This document shows positions 1 through 11,049 of a DNA stretch of 64,000 nt, in pieces; position 1 is the stretch's first letter, and each line of letters opens with the position of its first letter. The notes under the pieces were generated by a model that worked only from the letters and a program-made list of their open reading frames with translations, was not told the origin of the DNA and ran no database searches. The translations under genes were made by a program, and so were the position numbers. Source of the stretch: Erinaceus europaeus. Its lineage: Eukaryota; Chordata; Mammalia; Eulipotyphla; Erinaceidae. The stretch covers positions 11,687,659 through 11,751,658 of the forward strand of contig NC_080164.1 of NCBI RefSeq assembly GCF_950295315.1, written 5' to 3'.

Positions 1-434
1 ATCATTGAAGAAGAGAGAGAAGTAGCGTGGATAATTAGCTCAGAGAATTTGGAGGGCTTTCTTGCATTTTAGAGGGCTGTGATCTCTCAGGGAGTATGGC
101 AGGTGGAGGAAAGGGTTTTTGTAAATGAGCCCTTTGGTGGAGATCTGGGGCTCCCCTACCTATGGTGTCTAAGGCAAGAATGATGGTTTTTGTTAAGTTC
201 TTAGAGTCCTCTGGGTTTAGGAAGAGTGAAGGGAGTTTCAAGTCACTGTTTTGGGATTATTTTCCCCTGTCCCCTTGACGATGTAAAGTGACTTTTTGAA
301 TGCTGGACTGACAGGAGAGGAACTTTAAAAGGCAGCACATTGAGTTCAGCTTGGGTCAGGTTTCCTCCGTCAGTAGAAAAACACCACCCAGTTCACCCAA
401 CTTAGGACATACACCTTAGTATTCTACAGAGCCT
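1..434. other. Unique sequence, nothing recognised
   Basis: No repeat family, splice-bounded reading frame or RNA gene was recognised. Short open frames here have no recognisable domain and no splice context. Confidence 0.5.
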
Positions 435-436
435 TT

Positions 437-890
437 GATTTATTTTTCCTTTCCTTCTCCTTCTCCTTCTCCTTCTCCTTCTCCTTCTCCTTCTCCTTCT
501 CCTTCTCCTTCTCCTTCTCCTTCTCCTTCTCCTTCTCCTTCTCCTTCTCCTTCTCCTTCACCTTTTCCTTCCCTTCCCTTCCCTTCCCTTCCCTTCCCTT
601 CCCTTCCCTTCCCTTCCCTTCCCTTCCCTTCCCTTCCCTTCCCTTCCCTTCCCTTCCCTTCCCTTCCCTTCCCTTCCCTGCCTTTCCCCTCCCTTCCCTT
701 CCCTGCCTTTCCCCTTCCCTTCTCCCCTCCCCCTCCCCTCTCCCCTTCCCTTCTCCCCTCTCCACTCCCCTCTCCCTCCCCTCCTCTCTCCCCTCCCCTC
801 CCCTCCTCCTTCCTTCCTTCCTTCTTTCCTTCCTTCCTTCCTTCCTTCCTTCCTTCCTTCCTTCCTCTCTTTCTTTCTTTTTCTCTGTTT
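437..890. repeat. Long pyrimidine tract of linked microsatellites
   Basis: The plus strand is almost purely C and T for about 450 bases. Blocks in order are TTCTCC hexamers (about 452-560), CCCTT pentamers (about 568-680), degenerate CCCCTCTCC sequence, and CTTC tetramers (about 808-866). Long frames on both strands (Ser-Pro and Glu-Gly-Lys repeats) are artefacts of the repeat. Confidence 0.95.
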
Positions 891-985
891 TTATTGTTTA
901 TTTATTCGTAATTGCACAGAAATAGAAATAAACTGAGATAGAAGGGGAAACAGAGAGGGAGATAGACAGAGAGACACCAGGAATC
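885..985 (-). mobile_element. SINE family B fragment
   Basis: The inverted B body is recognisable (ACAGAAATAGAAATAAACTGAG, then GAGAGGGAGATAGACAGAGAGACACC). The tRNA-like head is missing. The pyrimidine tract upstream may have grown from its tail side. Confidence 0.55.
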
Positions 986-1191
986 CAGGTTAGTGTGAAT
1001 CCAAAATAGTTCTGGTTCCAATAAAATATTCTTTATCTGAAATCAAATTTTCTTGATGCCCTATATTTTATATGGAAATACTAATCACGAAGATTTATAT
1101 TTTTCCATTTTATTTTATTCTTCGTAATTGATAGTGGTTTGCATGATTATAAGACTACAGGGTATAATTCTGTATCATACTAACAACATTC

Positions 1192-1481
1192 CTTTTTAAA
1201 AATTTTTTAAAATATTTATTTTCCCTTTTGTTGCCTTTGTTTTTTTAATTGTTGTTGTAATTATTATTATGGTTGTTATTCATGTTGTCATTGTTAGATA
1301 GGACAGAGAGAAATGGAGAGTGGAGGAGAAGACAAAGAGTGGGAGAGAAAGATAGACATCTACAGACCTGCTTCACCACCTGTGAAGTGACTCCCCTGTA
1401 GGTGGGGAGCCAGGGGCTTGAATAGGGATCCTTATACTTCGTGCCACCTGAATTTAACCCACTGCGCAACCGCCCGACTCC
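1192..1481 (-). mobile_element. SINE family A, full length
   Basis: This is a complete inverted family A element running from tail (TTTTGTTGCC, GTTGTTGTAATTATT) to tRNA-like head. It is flanked by a perfect 14-bp target duplication, TACTAACAACATTC, at 1178-1191 and 1482-1495. The duplication shows L1-driven retrotransposition. Confidence 0.93.
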
Positions 1482-1495
1482 TACTAACAACATTC

Positions 1496-2295
1496 TGAGC
1501 TTCCACACTCCCAATGGCAGGTCTCATAAAGTCTTAGCTAGAGTTTGCTGGTTTACAAATACGTTGGCTGGAGTATGTGTGTGTGTGTCTCCGTGAAGAT
1601 TATAGGCAACTCTACCTGAAGGTTATAAGTCCTATGGGTAAACTACCGGCTGGCTACTCTTGGATTGGAAAGCCAGGAGATAGCTGAGGGAGGTTCTTGT
1701 GAGAACCAGATTTGAAGTCATCATGATACATGAGCACTTAGATAATCAAATAATTGGCAACCACTAACAGATCATGATTACCTTCTGTGTTTAAGTAGAA
1801 AGGCGTTTGTAGAAGAAATTACCAGTGCTGATTTGCTGAATCCCTTACAGGGTGTACATGGGTTATCTTGAGTCAGTTTGTGGCCTTAGGAAGGGAATAC
1901 CTAATACATTCAGAGATGACACTCCTTTCAGGAAATAAAGCATAAGGAGAAGCCATCAGCCACCTCTAGGGCATCACCTGGCAGCTCTGGAGAAAGAAAA
2001 CTCTTAGGAGGACATGCTCAGGGGTCTTAGAGATATTCTGGGACTTGGATCTTCTCTCCTGAGTAGAGTGGGACTTGTTCCGTTGTTTCTAGATATAAGT
2101 TAAAGCACATTGATTGTCAGCCTAGATCACTAAGGATGAACTGACTTTCAGAATTGTGACCCTTTCCATTTCTGTTGCCATATCTCCTGTCTGAGATTGT
2201 CTCTTCAGTTGACACCTCTGTTGCGTTAAGGACTTTGGGCTCTTTACCACATTACATGACCATGATCGTGGACATTTCTCCTAAGAAGCAGGTGG
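1496..2295. other. Unique sequence
   Basis: No repeat or coding feature recognised. A short GT run lies near 1577-1589. Confidence 0.45.
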
Positions 2296-2757
2296 CTAAA
2301 CATTCTTTTTAAAGATTGTATTTATTTATTTTTATTTTTTTATATTTATTTCTTTATTTTCCATTTTGTTGTCTTTTTTTATTGTTGTCATAGTTGTTGT
2401 TATTGATGTTTTCCTTGTTGGATAGGACAGAAAGAAATGGAAAGAAGAGGGGAAAACAGAGAGGGGGAGAGAAAGACACCTGCAGACCTGCTTCACCACC
2501 TGTAAAGCAACTCCCCTGCAGGGGCTCAAACCAGGGGCTCAAACCGGGATCCTTAATCAGGTCCTTGTGCTTGGCGCCATGAGTGCTTAACCTGCTATCA
2601 CCGGACTCCCAAAGATTGTACTTATTAATAAAAGAGCTAGAAAAAGCAGAAGACAGAGAATCAAACAGCACTGCGATGCACTCAGTGCCAGGAATCAAAC
2701 TCGGGACCTCATCCTCAAGAGTCCATTGCTTTTTCCACTGTGCTATCTACCACCCAG
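2296..2757 (-). mobile_element. SINE family C, split by a family A insertion
   Basis: The inverted C motif GACCTCATCCTCAAGAGTCC and the head (TTTCCACTGTGCTATCTACCACCC) lie at 2611-2757. The tail side lies upstream of the nested SINE at 2321-2610. Confidence 0.7.
2321..2610 (-). mobile_element. SINE family A inserted in a family C SINE
   Basis: A full-length inverted family A element. The target duplication AAAGATTGTA lies at 2311-2320 and 2611-2620. A short internal duplication (GGGGCTCAAACC repeated) lies near the B box. Confidence 0.9.
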
Positions 2758-2779
2758 GCTGTATCAGTAGGCATTATTG

Positions 2780-2890
2780 TAGTCAACGACTGCCACCTCT
2801 CCAGATTCAAAGGAGGTCTCGAAACTTTACATCAGGCTCAACCTGACGCTGTTGACTGGCTACGGAAGAAGGGCAAACGCTAGAAGAAGA
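2780..2890 (+). mobile_element. 3' end of jockey-like LINE, strongly 5' truncated
   Basis: This segment matches 59821-59932 with two C/T differences in 112 compared bases. It encodes the last residues of the same protein (ending DAVDWLRKKGKR, then TAG) and the AAGAAGAA tail that starts inside the stop codon. The junction begins abruptly at TAGTCAACG. A 4-bp duplication (ATTG at 2776-2779 and 2891-2894) is possible but too short to prove. The match shows at least two insertions of the same young element in this window. Confidence 0.9.
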
Positions 2891-2894
2891 ATTG

Positions 2895-3326
2895 TATCCC
2901 TTCTTATGGATGTTAAATAGCATCTCATGACATTAACTTCTCAGCTCCTTAGCAAGTTTGGCAGCTTCTTTTTTTATATTTATTAGTCAATTTATCCTCT
3001 TCTATGACCTTTCCTTATCTTCATTCCCCTGATCTATGGGCTTCTGTTGGGACTCATTATATTGTCTGAAATATTTAAACACAATGCCAGGCTTCTTCCT
3101 ACTGTCATATTTGTGTTAAATCTATAATTCATTGAAGAGAGGTTTTAATTTTTGTATTAATTTCACCATATTGTGTATGCTTTTGATTGTTCACTACATA
3201 AAGTGGAAGAGAAAGAAACCCCAGCATAAAAAAAAAAAAAATTGCCCTGTAGGGTGGGACTGAGTTGAGTCAGGTTCCCAAGCAAAATAAACCAGGCACT
3301 CTCTCAGGTGAGCTGTCTTGCTAGGA
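2895..3326. other. Mostly unique sequence with an internal A run
   Basis: An A-rich run at about 3227-3241 may be the tail of an old unrecognised retroposon. Nothing else is assignable. Confidence 0.4.
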
Positions 3327-3333
3327 CACATTT

Positions 3334-3601
3334 ATTTTATTTTTTCCCCCTTTTGTTGCCCTTGCTGTTTATCGTAGTTGTTGTTATTGCTGTTGTTGCT
3401 GGATAGGACAGAGAGAAATAGGGAGAGGAGAGGAAGGTAGAGAGGGGGAGAGAAAGATAGACACCTGCAGACCTGCTTCACTGCTTGTGAAGTGAATTCC
3501 CTGGAGAGGGGAGCCCGGGCTCTAACTGGGATCCTTATGTTCGTCCTTGCACTTTGCACCATGTGCGCTTAAACTGCAGCACCACTACCCAGCTCCCTAA
3601 C
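3334..3601 (-). mobile_element. SINE family A
   Basis: Inverted, near full length. A 7-bp duplication CACATTT lies at 3327-3333 and 3602-3608. Confidence 0.88.
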
Positions 3602-3608
3602 CACATTT

Positions 3609-4230
3609 GTTTTCTAATATGTACTTTCAAAATCCAAGTCCTCTCTTCATAAATTATCTTGCCAGAATTGTGATTTGTCACTGTTCTACAAAACTCAGTT
3701 TGGAGTATTAAGTCTTCCGTGGTTTCATAAATTACCTAATACAATGTCTTGTTGAAACTGGTACATATAGTCTTTCTTTCTGATCTATTTAATATTGTTA
3801 TCTTTTTACAACTTCTTGACTTTTAGTAGCAATTAACATTTAAAGCATGTCTTTACAGATAAATTTAATTAAACTCAGCACAAAAGTCCCCCAAATTCAT
3901 TTAGTTTTCACTGTCTTGTTCTTAATTCTTCCAAAAATTATTTTTAAATTGGAGTCTTTTTGCTAGAACTCTATTCTGTACTCGAGTACATGAACTCTTT
4001 AAAATTATCTGTGGTATTTCTATTTTTAACATTTTGATTTTAGTGTCTAGTATATATAATACTGTCTTTGTCCATTTTGTGTTTGATCTGTTTATATTTT
4101 AAGAAATCAGTACATATACTAATTTTCTAAATATAGCATGCACACTCAGAAATAGCATTATCTGATTAATTGTTGTATGTAGATAAATGAATTCTAAGAT
4201 AAATTAACTGGATTCAATTACTTTATTATT
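3609..4230. other. AT-rich unique sequence
   Basis: No repeat or coding feature recognised. Confidence 0.45.
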
Positions 4231-4452
4231 GTGCCCAGGAGGTGACATACCTGGTTAAGTACACATGTTACAGTACATAGGGAGTGGGGTTCGAGCTCCA
4301 GCTCCCCACCTGCAAGGGGAAAGCGTCACAAGTGGTGAAGCAAGGCTGCAGGGAGAGATGCAGGGACAGAGTTTTCTCTGTCCCTCTCTATCTCCCCTCC
4401 CTGGCTCAATTTCTCTGTCTCAATGCAGTAAATAAATACATATAATAAAATG
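4231..4452 (+). mobile_element. SINE family B
   Basis: Direct orientation. The head (GTTAAGTACACATGTTACAGT), CCCCACCTGCAAGGGGAAAG and a tail of AAATAAATAC are all present, with an insertion-like irregularity in the pyrimidine body. Confidence 0.85.
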
Positions 4453-4664
4453 CATTTATTTTCTTATCCATTTATCTATTTATCATGCCTTGTAGGTTTT
4501 GTCTGTTTCTGTGAGGCATATGACAAAGATATCTACCAACAAGTAATAGTTTGTATATTTCTCTACTGCTTCACCTTTTGTCTTTAAATATTTTGTGGCT
4601 TTTTGGGTTGCATTCATAGATGTTTATGATGCTTTTGTTTTCCTGCTCATTTGTCTTGGCTTTT

Positions 4665-4797
4665 TAAAATAATTTTATTATTATTATTTTTAACCAGAGC
4701 ACATCTCAGCTCTGGTTTATGGTGGTGTGGGGACTTTGGAGCCTCAGGTGTGAGAGTCTCTTTGCATAAACATGATGCTATCTATCTCCATCCTGGT
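4665..4797 (-). mobile_element. SINE family D
   Basis: Inverted signature AACCAGAGCACATCTCAGCTCTGG, then GAGAGTCTCTTTGCATAAACATGATGCTATCT. Family D appears older than A and B because it hosts their insertions elsewhere in the window. Confidence 0.75.
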
Positions 4798-4997
4798 ATA
4801 ACTTTTAATGTATTTTATACTTTTGAATTCTTATATTCAAATATTACATAAGATATATCACTAGACCCCCCCTTTTTTGTCCTCACTTATTCATAATTTC
4901 ATTGAGGAGCTTAACATTACATATTGGCATAATTACAGGAAGTTTTTGTTTATGCTATCTTATTTAACATTTCTCTTTAATGTCATCTTTGTTTGCT

Positions 4998-5044
4998 GTG
5001 TAAGTACCGCGCGCTAACCGATTGTGCCACTGGAGCTCCGTCAA
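4998..5044 (-). pseudogene. Tailless tRNA-Ile 5'-half retropseudogene
   Basis: Read on the minus strand, the 47-bp insert contains GCTCCAGTGGCACAATCGG followed by TTAGCGCGCGGTACTTA. This is the 5' half of intron-containing tRNA-Ile (UAU) through the D arm into the anticodon loop, with one G-to-A change by my recall of the tRNA. The copy stops in the anticodon loop, so there is no T arm or acceptor 3' strand and it cannot be a functional tRNA. It is bounded by a perfect 16-bp direct repeat, GTCATCTTTGTTTGCT, at 4982-4997 and 5045-5060, and has no A tail. The architecture matches the known class of tailless retropseudogenes made by L1 machinery from truncated small RNAs. Eight extra bases (TTGACGGA on the minus strand) precede the mature 5' end. 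They could be pre-tRNA leader or filler. Confidence 0.82.
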
Positions 5045-5060
5045 GTCATCTTTGTTTGCT

Positions 5061-5539
5061 TTCCAATATCTTCTTCTATTTATATCTTCAGTTTCTTGAA
5101 TTTTCCTCTATTATCCTGGAAATTACAAATTCTACTTAACTGTCTTTGAATAAAGAGTTCTTCTCATATTAACATGTATGCTGATGTTTTTTTTAATTTT
5201 ATCATTATCTATATTATTTCCCTTAGCAAATAAAAATATGTGGAACATTTCCCATTCTCAGTATTATTTGGCTTTTCTAACCACCTTACCTCCATTAACT
5301 TTTTGTTCTAGATTACTATAACATATTATTCTTATTATTTCCCTCTTTTACCTGTTTCTGAACAGACCAGTAAACTCTATGCCATCCATTTACCCATCCT
5401 TTCTTCTATGGACTATTACGTCCTTCTAGAAATAGTTTTTTTTTTTTTTCCTTCTGAAGACCTTGTTTCTAGTGTGTTTTCCAATTTTTTTTTTTTACTG
5501 TGATAAGGATTCTTGTCTGTGTATGTTTCCTTCACTCTC

Positions 5540-5540
<1 letters not shown>
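5061..5540. other. AT-rich unique sequence with two poly-T runs
   Basis: Poly-T runs lie near 5436-5450 and 5487-5497. No element boundaries could be fixed. Confidence 0.4.

Positions 5541-5590
<50 letters not shown>
5541..5590. repeat. (TTTC)n microsatellite
   Basis: About twelve TTTC units, followed by CCTTCC. It lies at the tail side of an inverted SINE and probably grew from it. Confidence 0.95.
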
Positions 5591-5592
<2 letters not shown>

Positions 5593-5604
5593 TTCCTTTC
5601 TTAG

Positions 5605-5788
5605 TTTCACATGGAGAAAGAGAGGCAAAGGGACAGAGAGTAAGGGGCTCTGCACCATCACTCTGCTGCTCCTAAAGCCTACCCTGGTGCCATACATGGT
5701 GCCCACATGGACAGTCAGGGACTTATACCCAGATCTCCATACATGGTAGAGTGCTCATTCTACTGGGTGAGCTATTCCCAATTCCCAA
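5605..5788 (-). mobile_element. tRNA-derived SINE, family E-like
   Basis: On the minus strand the head reads ATAGCTCACCCAGTAGAATG with GCACCATGTATGG repeats, followed by a purine/pyrimidine body. The assignment to E is tentative. Confidence 0.55.
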
Positions 5789-6099
5789 GTATCCTTATCA
5801 ATCACAGATCTTCTCAGGTTGATATGCCTGAGAATATTTATTTTACACCTTCACTTTTAATCACAAGGTTGCTAAGCACCAAGCATTCCAGATCCAGTGT
5901 CAACATCATTCTATGAAATATTTTTCCCATTTCTAAATACTGTTTCAGCCTGTTGAATGTTCTGGTTCGTATGTGTAGGCTATGTTTCCTTACATGTCCA
6001 ATTTGGAACTATGTGAGTTCTTATCTTAATTTTAATTCTAAGAAATGTACCTTTATTATTTTTGTAAATAGTTCATTTATACTATTTACGATTTTTGCT

Positions 6100-6767
6100 C
6101 TTCTGATACTAGTATACAAAATTACAGAGGTCCGATTCTATACTGTTCCCACCACCAGAGTTCTGTGTTTTTTCCCTTCTGTTGTAACTACAGTGGTTCT
6201 ACTAAAGTCACAGATATGAGCTGACTGCTAAGGTCACACATATGGGTTGACTATTATTTCTATAACTATCTTTCTCTCTATATATTTACCCATCTTTTCT
6301 GTTTTCTTCTTTTCCTGTGCCTTCTCGTCTATGCTTTCTTAAGTCACACCTACACCTATTACTACTCCAAAATGTCTTTCCCCTTTTATTTTACCCTCTC
6401 CTATCTCTGTGTCTTGATGGGAGTTGGCTTCAGAGCTCTCTAGTCATCTTCCTCTAATACCAGCCCCATCTGGAAGTATGCATCAAAATTCTTTTTTTTG
6501 GGGGGGGGGTTCAGAAGGTAGGAGCTCAGGCTTCTGTAATTGCTTTTTTGCTGGACATGGGCATAGGTAGGCATATCCATACCCCAGGCCTGTCTCTATC
6601 TTTCCCTAGCTGGGTAGGGCATATTGGTGAGGTTGCCTACCTTATGGAAGTCAGAATAGAGTCACAGTGGCATCTACAACTTGGTGTCTGAAAGGCAGTA
6701 AGTTATCTCATACAACTTCTATATATTCTATAACTTGTCTGAGGGTCAAGAAGTTGAAATCCAGAAA
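6100..6767 (-). mobile_element. Old L1 3' UTR fragment
   Basis: The inverted signature GCTTCTGTAATTGC, then GCTGGACATGGGC and CATATCCATACCCC, is a diverged version of the 3' UTR seen at 13862-16040. It abuts a plus-strand L1 ORF2 fragment. Confidence 0.6.
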
Positions 6768-8867
6768 TCAATTCCTTTTACTATAGCAACAAACACAATA
6801 AAATATATGGGAATAAACCTAACCAAAGAAGTGAAAGTCTTGTGTACTGAAAATTATGAGTCACTACTCAAGGAAATTAAAAAAAATACATGAATAAATG
6901 GAAAGATATTTCATGTTCATGGGTTGGAAGAATTAACATAATCAAAGTGAATATACTACCCAGAGCCATATACAAATTTAATGATATCCCCATCAAGATC
7001 CCAAACACATCTTTAGGAGAATAGAACAAATGCTACAAATGTTTATCTGGACCCAAAAATACCTAGAATTGCCAAAACAATCTTAAGAAGAAAGAAGAAA
7101 ACTGGAGGCATCACATTCCCAGATCTCAAATTGTATTATAGGACCATTGTCATCAGAACTGTTTGGTACTGGAAAATGAATAGACACACTGATCAGTGGA
7201 ATAGAACTGAGAGTACAGAAGTAACCCAACATACCTATGGACATCTAATCTTTGACAAAGGTGCCCAGACTATTAAATGGGGAAATCAGAGACTCTTCAA
7301 GAAATGGTGTTGGGAAAAATGGGTTGAAATATGCAGAAGAATGAAACTGAACCACTATATTTCACCAAATACAAAAGTAAATTCCAAGTGGATCAAAGAC
7401 TTTAATATTAGACCACAAACTATCAGATATTTAGAGGAAAATATTGGTAAAACTCTTTTCTGCATAAATTTTAAATACATCTTCAATGAAACTAATCCAA
7501 TTACAAAGAAGCCTAAGGCAAGCATAAAATTATGGGACTACATCAAATGAGAAAGCTTCTGCACACAAAAAGAAACCACTACCCAAACCAAGAGACCCCT
7601 CCCAGAATGGGAGAAGGTCTTTACATGCCATACATCAAACAAGAGGCTAATAACCAAAAAATATATAAAGAGCTTGCCAAACTCAACAACAAGAAAACAA
7701 ATAACCCCAATCCAAAAATGGGGAGAGGACATGGACAGAATATTTACCACAGAAAAGATCCAAAAGGCTGAGGAACACATGGAAAAATGCTCCAAGTAAA
7801 GCTTCGATTTTCAGAGAAACGCAAATAAAGACAACAATGAGATACCACTTCACTCCTGTGAGAATGTCATACATCAGAAAAGGTAGCAGCATCAAATGCT
7901 GGATAGTCTCTGGTGTCAAAGGAACCCTCTTACACTGCTGGTGGGAATGTAAATTTGTCCAGCCTGTGTGGAGTACAGTCTGGAGAACTCTTAGAAGGCT
8001 AGAAATGGACCTCCCTATGATCCTGAAATTCCTCTCCTGGGGATATATCCTAAGGAACCCAACAGACCCATCCAAAAAGATCTGTTACACATATGTTCTT
8101 AGCAGCACAATTTGTAATAGCCAAAACCTGGAAGCAACCCATGTGTTCATCAGCAGACGAGTGGCTGAGCAAATTGTGGTATATATACACAGTGGAATAC
8201 AACTCAGCTATAAAAAATGACTTCATCATTTTTAGCAGATCTTGGATGGACCTTGAGAAATTCATGGGAGTTGGGCAGTAGTGCAGCAGGTTAAGCACAA
8301 TGACCCGCTGAAGGATCCCGGTTCGAGCCCCCAGCTCCACACCTGCAGGGGAGTCACCTCACAAGAGGTGAAGCAGGTCTGTAGGTGTCCATCTTTCTCT
8401 CCTCCTCTCTGTCTTCCCCTCCTTTCTCCATTTCTTTCTGTCCTATCCAACAACAATGACATCAATAACAACATCAATAATAACTATAACAATACGACAA
8501 CAGGGGCAACAAAAGGGAATAAAAAAGTAAATACATATTTTTTAAAAGTTCATATTAAGTGAAATAAGTCCAAAACAGAAGGATGAATATGGGATGACCT
8601 CACTCTCAGGCAGAAGTTGAAAAATAAGATCACAAGAGAAAACACAAGTAGAACCTGAACTGGAATTGGCATGCTGCACCAAAGTAAAAGACTTTGGGGT
8701 GGGTGGGGGTAGAATTTAGGTCCAAAAAGGATGACAGAGGACCTAGTGGGGGTTGTATTGTTATATGGAAAACTGGGAACTGTTATGCATGTACAAACTA
8801 TTGTATTTACTGTCAAATGTAAAACATAAATACTCCAATAATGAAATTTAAAAAAGTAATACAAAAA
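6768..8867 (+). mobile_element. 5'-truncated L1: ORF2 C-terminal half and short 3' UTR
   Basis: Frames spread over 6768-8225 encode typical L1 ORF2 C-terminal sequence, including AFFNEMNPI-like and WWECKFVQPVW-like segments and the end motif YIHSGIQLSYKK. They are broken by stops and frameshifts. The region after 8549 is a short 3' UTR (GGGGTGGGTGGGGGTAGAA) ending in AATGAAATTTAAAAAAG. This is an older L1 type than the one with the 1.3-kb 3' UTR. A family A SINE interrupts it at 8266-8548. Confidence 0.9.
8266..8548 (+). mobile_element. SINE family A inside L1
   Basis: Direct orientation with a B box of GGTTCGAGCCC and a tail ending AAATACATATTTTTTAAAAG. The target duplication is short and imperfect (TTCAT at 8261-8265 and 8549-8553). 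Confidence 0.9.
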
Positions 8868-9047
8868 TAGTGGTCACAGGTAGTCATAGATAACAATACA
8901 TAAATATGATTTTGTACTAAACAGTTGTGTTCATGTTCTTTTGAATAGAAGACCTACCCATCTCTCACAGAGACTATGCATTGTCCTCATTTATATCTAT
9001 AGACAGTCTGTTATGATGATTGTGCTTCTTGTAACATGCTTGTTGTC

Positions 9048-9235
9048 TTTTTTTTTTAAGAACAGAGAGAAATATAGAAGGGATGGGGGGGCAGAAAGTG
9101 AGACGAAGACACATGCAGACCAGCTTTACCACTTGTGAAGCAATGCTCCTGCTGGTGGCGATCCATGGCTGAACAGAAATCCTTATGCTGTTCCTTGTGA
9201 TTTGCGCCATATTCGCTTAACCCACTGTGCCCCCT
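9048..9235 (-). mobile_element. Diverged SINE, family A-like
   Basis: Inverted body AACAGAGAGAAATATAG, CACTTGTGAAGCAATGC and head CGCTTAACCCACTGTGCCCCC. Confidence 0.7.
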
Positions 9236-9520
9236 TGTTGGCTTTCTTGAATGGTGATCATACTTGGTATATGTGTGGAAATTTGGCATATAAGTTCTTA
9301 CTTTTCTTAATGTTATTTATCTCTCATGATAGTATTTATGTTCTACTTTGAGTCTATGTTGACTGTCTGATAGGAGACATAATAAACTCCTGTTCTCCCC
9401 AGGTTCACAGACTGAGGGTCTTGCCTATCTAAGAAAACTTGTGAATTATCTATGAGAAATGGTGAGGACAAGGGTTTATAATTTGTCTCTTGTAATAGAT
9501 ATGAGCCTTTCCAAGCAACT

Positions 9521-9582
<62 letters not shown>

Positions 9583-9913
9583 AGCAATTCTGTTTCTTAG
9601 TTTCAGGAGACTAAAGTTAAACCTACCAATAACACAAGGAAGCATAAAAGTGGACTTTCCAAGACAAGTTCTGATGAGAGTGAAGACTCAGTTAACCTTA
9701 GTTTATTGCCTAATGTGATGAGAAGTCGATACCACTGACTAACAGAGACTGAGACACACTGACAGTGTGCTTCTGCTTTCCTATGGAGTCAGGTCTTACA
9801 CACACATGTCCATCTGGCCTGGGCCACATTTTCATTACAATAGTAAAGGAGAGAGAGGCAGATAAAATGAAGCAAGGCCTTGGTTCAAGGTCTATACACA
9901 AGTTACTATCAAT
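9236..9913. other. Unique sequence with (CA)n microsatellite
   Basis: A pure CA run occupies about 9524-9580. No gene or element was recognised in the remainder. Confidence 0.6.
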
Positions 9914-9923
9914 ATGAATCTAT

Positions 9924-10349
9924 GGGGCAGAATGATGGTGCAGCTGATTAAATGCACACATTACAGTTTACAAGACCCTGGGTTCAAGCACATGGTCCCC
10001 ACCTGGAGGGGGAAAGCTTCACAAGTGGTGAAGCAGGGCTGTAGGTCTCTCTCTCTCTCTGTTTTATTATTGTCTTTATTTATTTATTGGCTAGATACAG
10101 CCAGAAATTGAGATGGAAGGGGGGGGGTAGAGAGGATGAGAGACAAAAAGACAAGTGCATTGCTTCACCACTTGTGAAGCTTTCCCCCTTCAAGGAGGAA
10201 CTGGAAACTCCAACCTGGATCCTTGCCCATTGTAACATGTGTGCTCAACCAGTTATGCCACCAACCAGACCCTTTTTCTCTCTCTATCATTACCTCCCTT
10301 CTCAATTTCTGGCTGTCTCTATCCAATAAATAAAGGTAATAAAAAAAAG
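9924..10349 (+). mobile_element. SINE family B, split by an inverted copy of itself
   Basis: The first half is 9924-10061 and the second half 10271-10349 (CTCAATTTCTGGCTGTCTC, then AATAAATAAAGG). A 10-bp target duplication, ATGAATCTAT, lies at 9914-9923 and 10350-10359. Confidence 0.88.
10062..10270 (-). mobile_element. SINE family B nested in opposite orientation
   Basis: Inverted family B from TTTATTTATTTATTGGCTAG to the head (CAACCAGTTATGCCACCAACC). Host and insert form a large imperfect palindrome. Confidence 0.85.
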
Positions 10350-10359
10350 ATGAATCTAT

Positions 10360-11049
10360 ACCTCAAATCTCCAAGACTGTCATGCGCTGCTACTTTGTGT
10401 CTCTTTCTGCCAGACAGGAACTCGAGCATGCATAATTCCACTATTCCTCGTGGAAGTTTTTTATATTAATGTTTATTATTTGCCTTTTGGACCACAGTGA
10501 TGTTATAGCCTTCAGTGTATATAGACACTACATGATGGCGACATTTAATCTTCATAAATCTTCACAAAAGTTAGGAAAGATATTTATGAAGCTAATTTCA
10601 AGAGCTAATTCTCAGAAAGTGAAAATGAACTAAATACAACTTGTTGATAGAACATAAAGAGTCAGGCTAGATGGTTTGCCTTTTAACAACACAGACCTTC
10701 CACTCACCCCCAACTCCCCCATTCTGTTCTCTGCAGAGAGACCTAGAAGAAATAAATCAAAGCCAAAGTCATCTTTAGAGGTGTAGAGCTGAATATGAGT
10801 ATGATTTTGGTTGCTCATGGATGTATTCCATCCTCTTATATTGGAGGATATATATTTCAGGATATGTTCTGAATTTTCCTTACAGTTGGGTATCAGTCCT
10901 GGGGGATATACTCTTAGTTGAGTGTATATGCTAGGTAAAAGGGATTATGAAGGCCATCACAAAGGGATCAAACTTGATAATTGTCATGTAACTCAAACTC
11001 TGACCAAAGATGTGGCCAAAACATGAATTAATTCATGAATTAATATTTT
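10360..11049. other. Unique sequence
   Basis: No repeat was recognised. A plus-strand acceptor-like sequence (TTCTGTTCTCTGCAG ending near 10736) has no convincing donor and only a short open frame. Confidence 0.4.

Noticed and set aside
435..911. Long Ser-Pro and Gly-Lys-Glu frames on both strands
   Set aside because: Translations of hexamer and pentamer repeats; no unique sequence or start context.
7131..7550. 139-codon plus-strand gene
   Set aside because: L1 ORF2 C-terminal sequence in a truncated copy.
10717..10790. Plus-strand exon after TTCTGTTCTCTGCAG
   Set aside because: Good acceptor but only 13 codons to a stop and no consensus donor.
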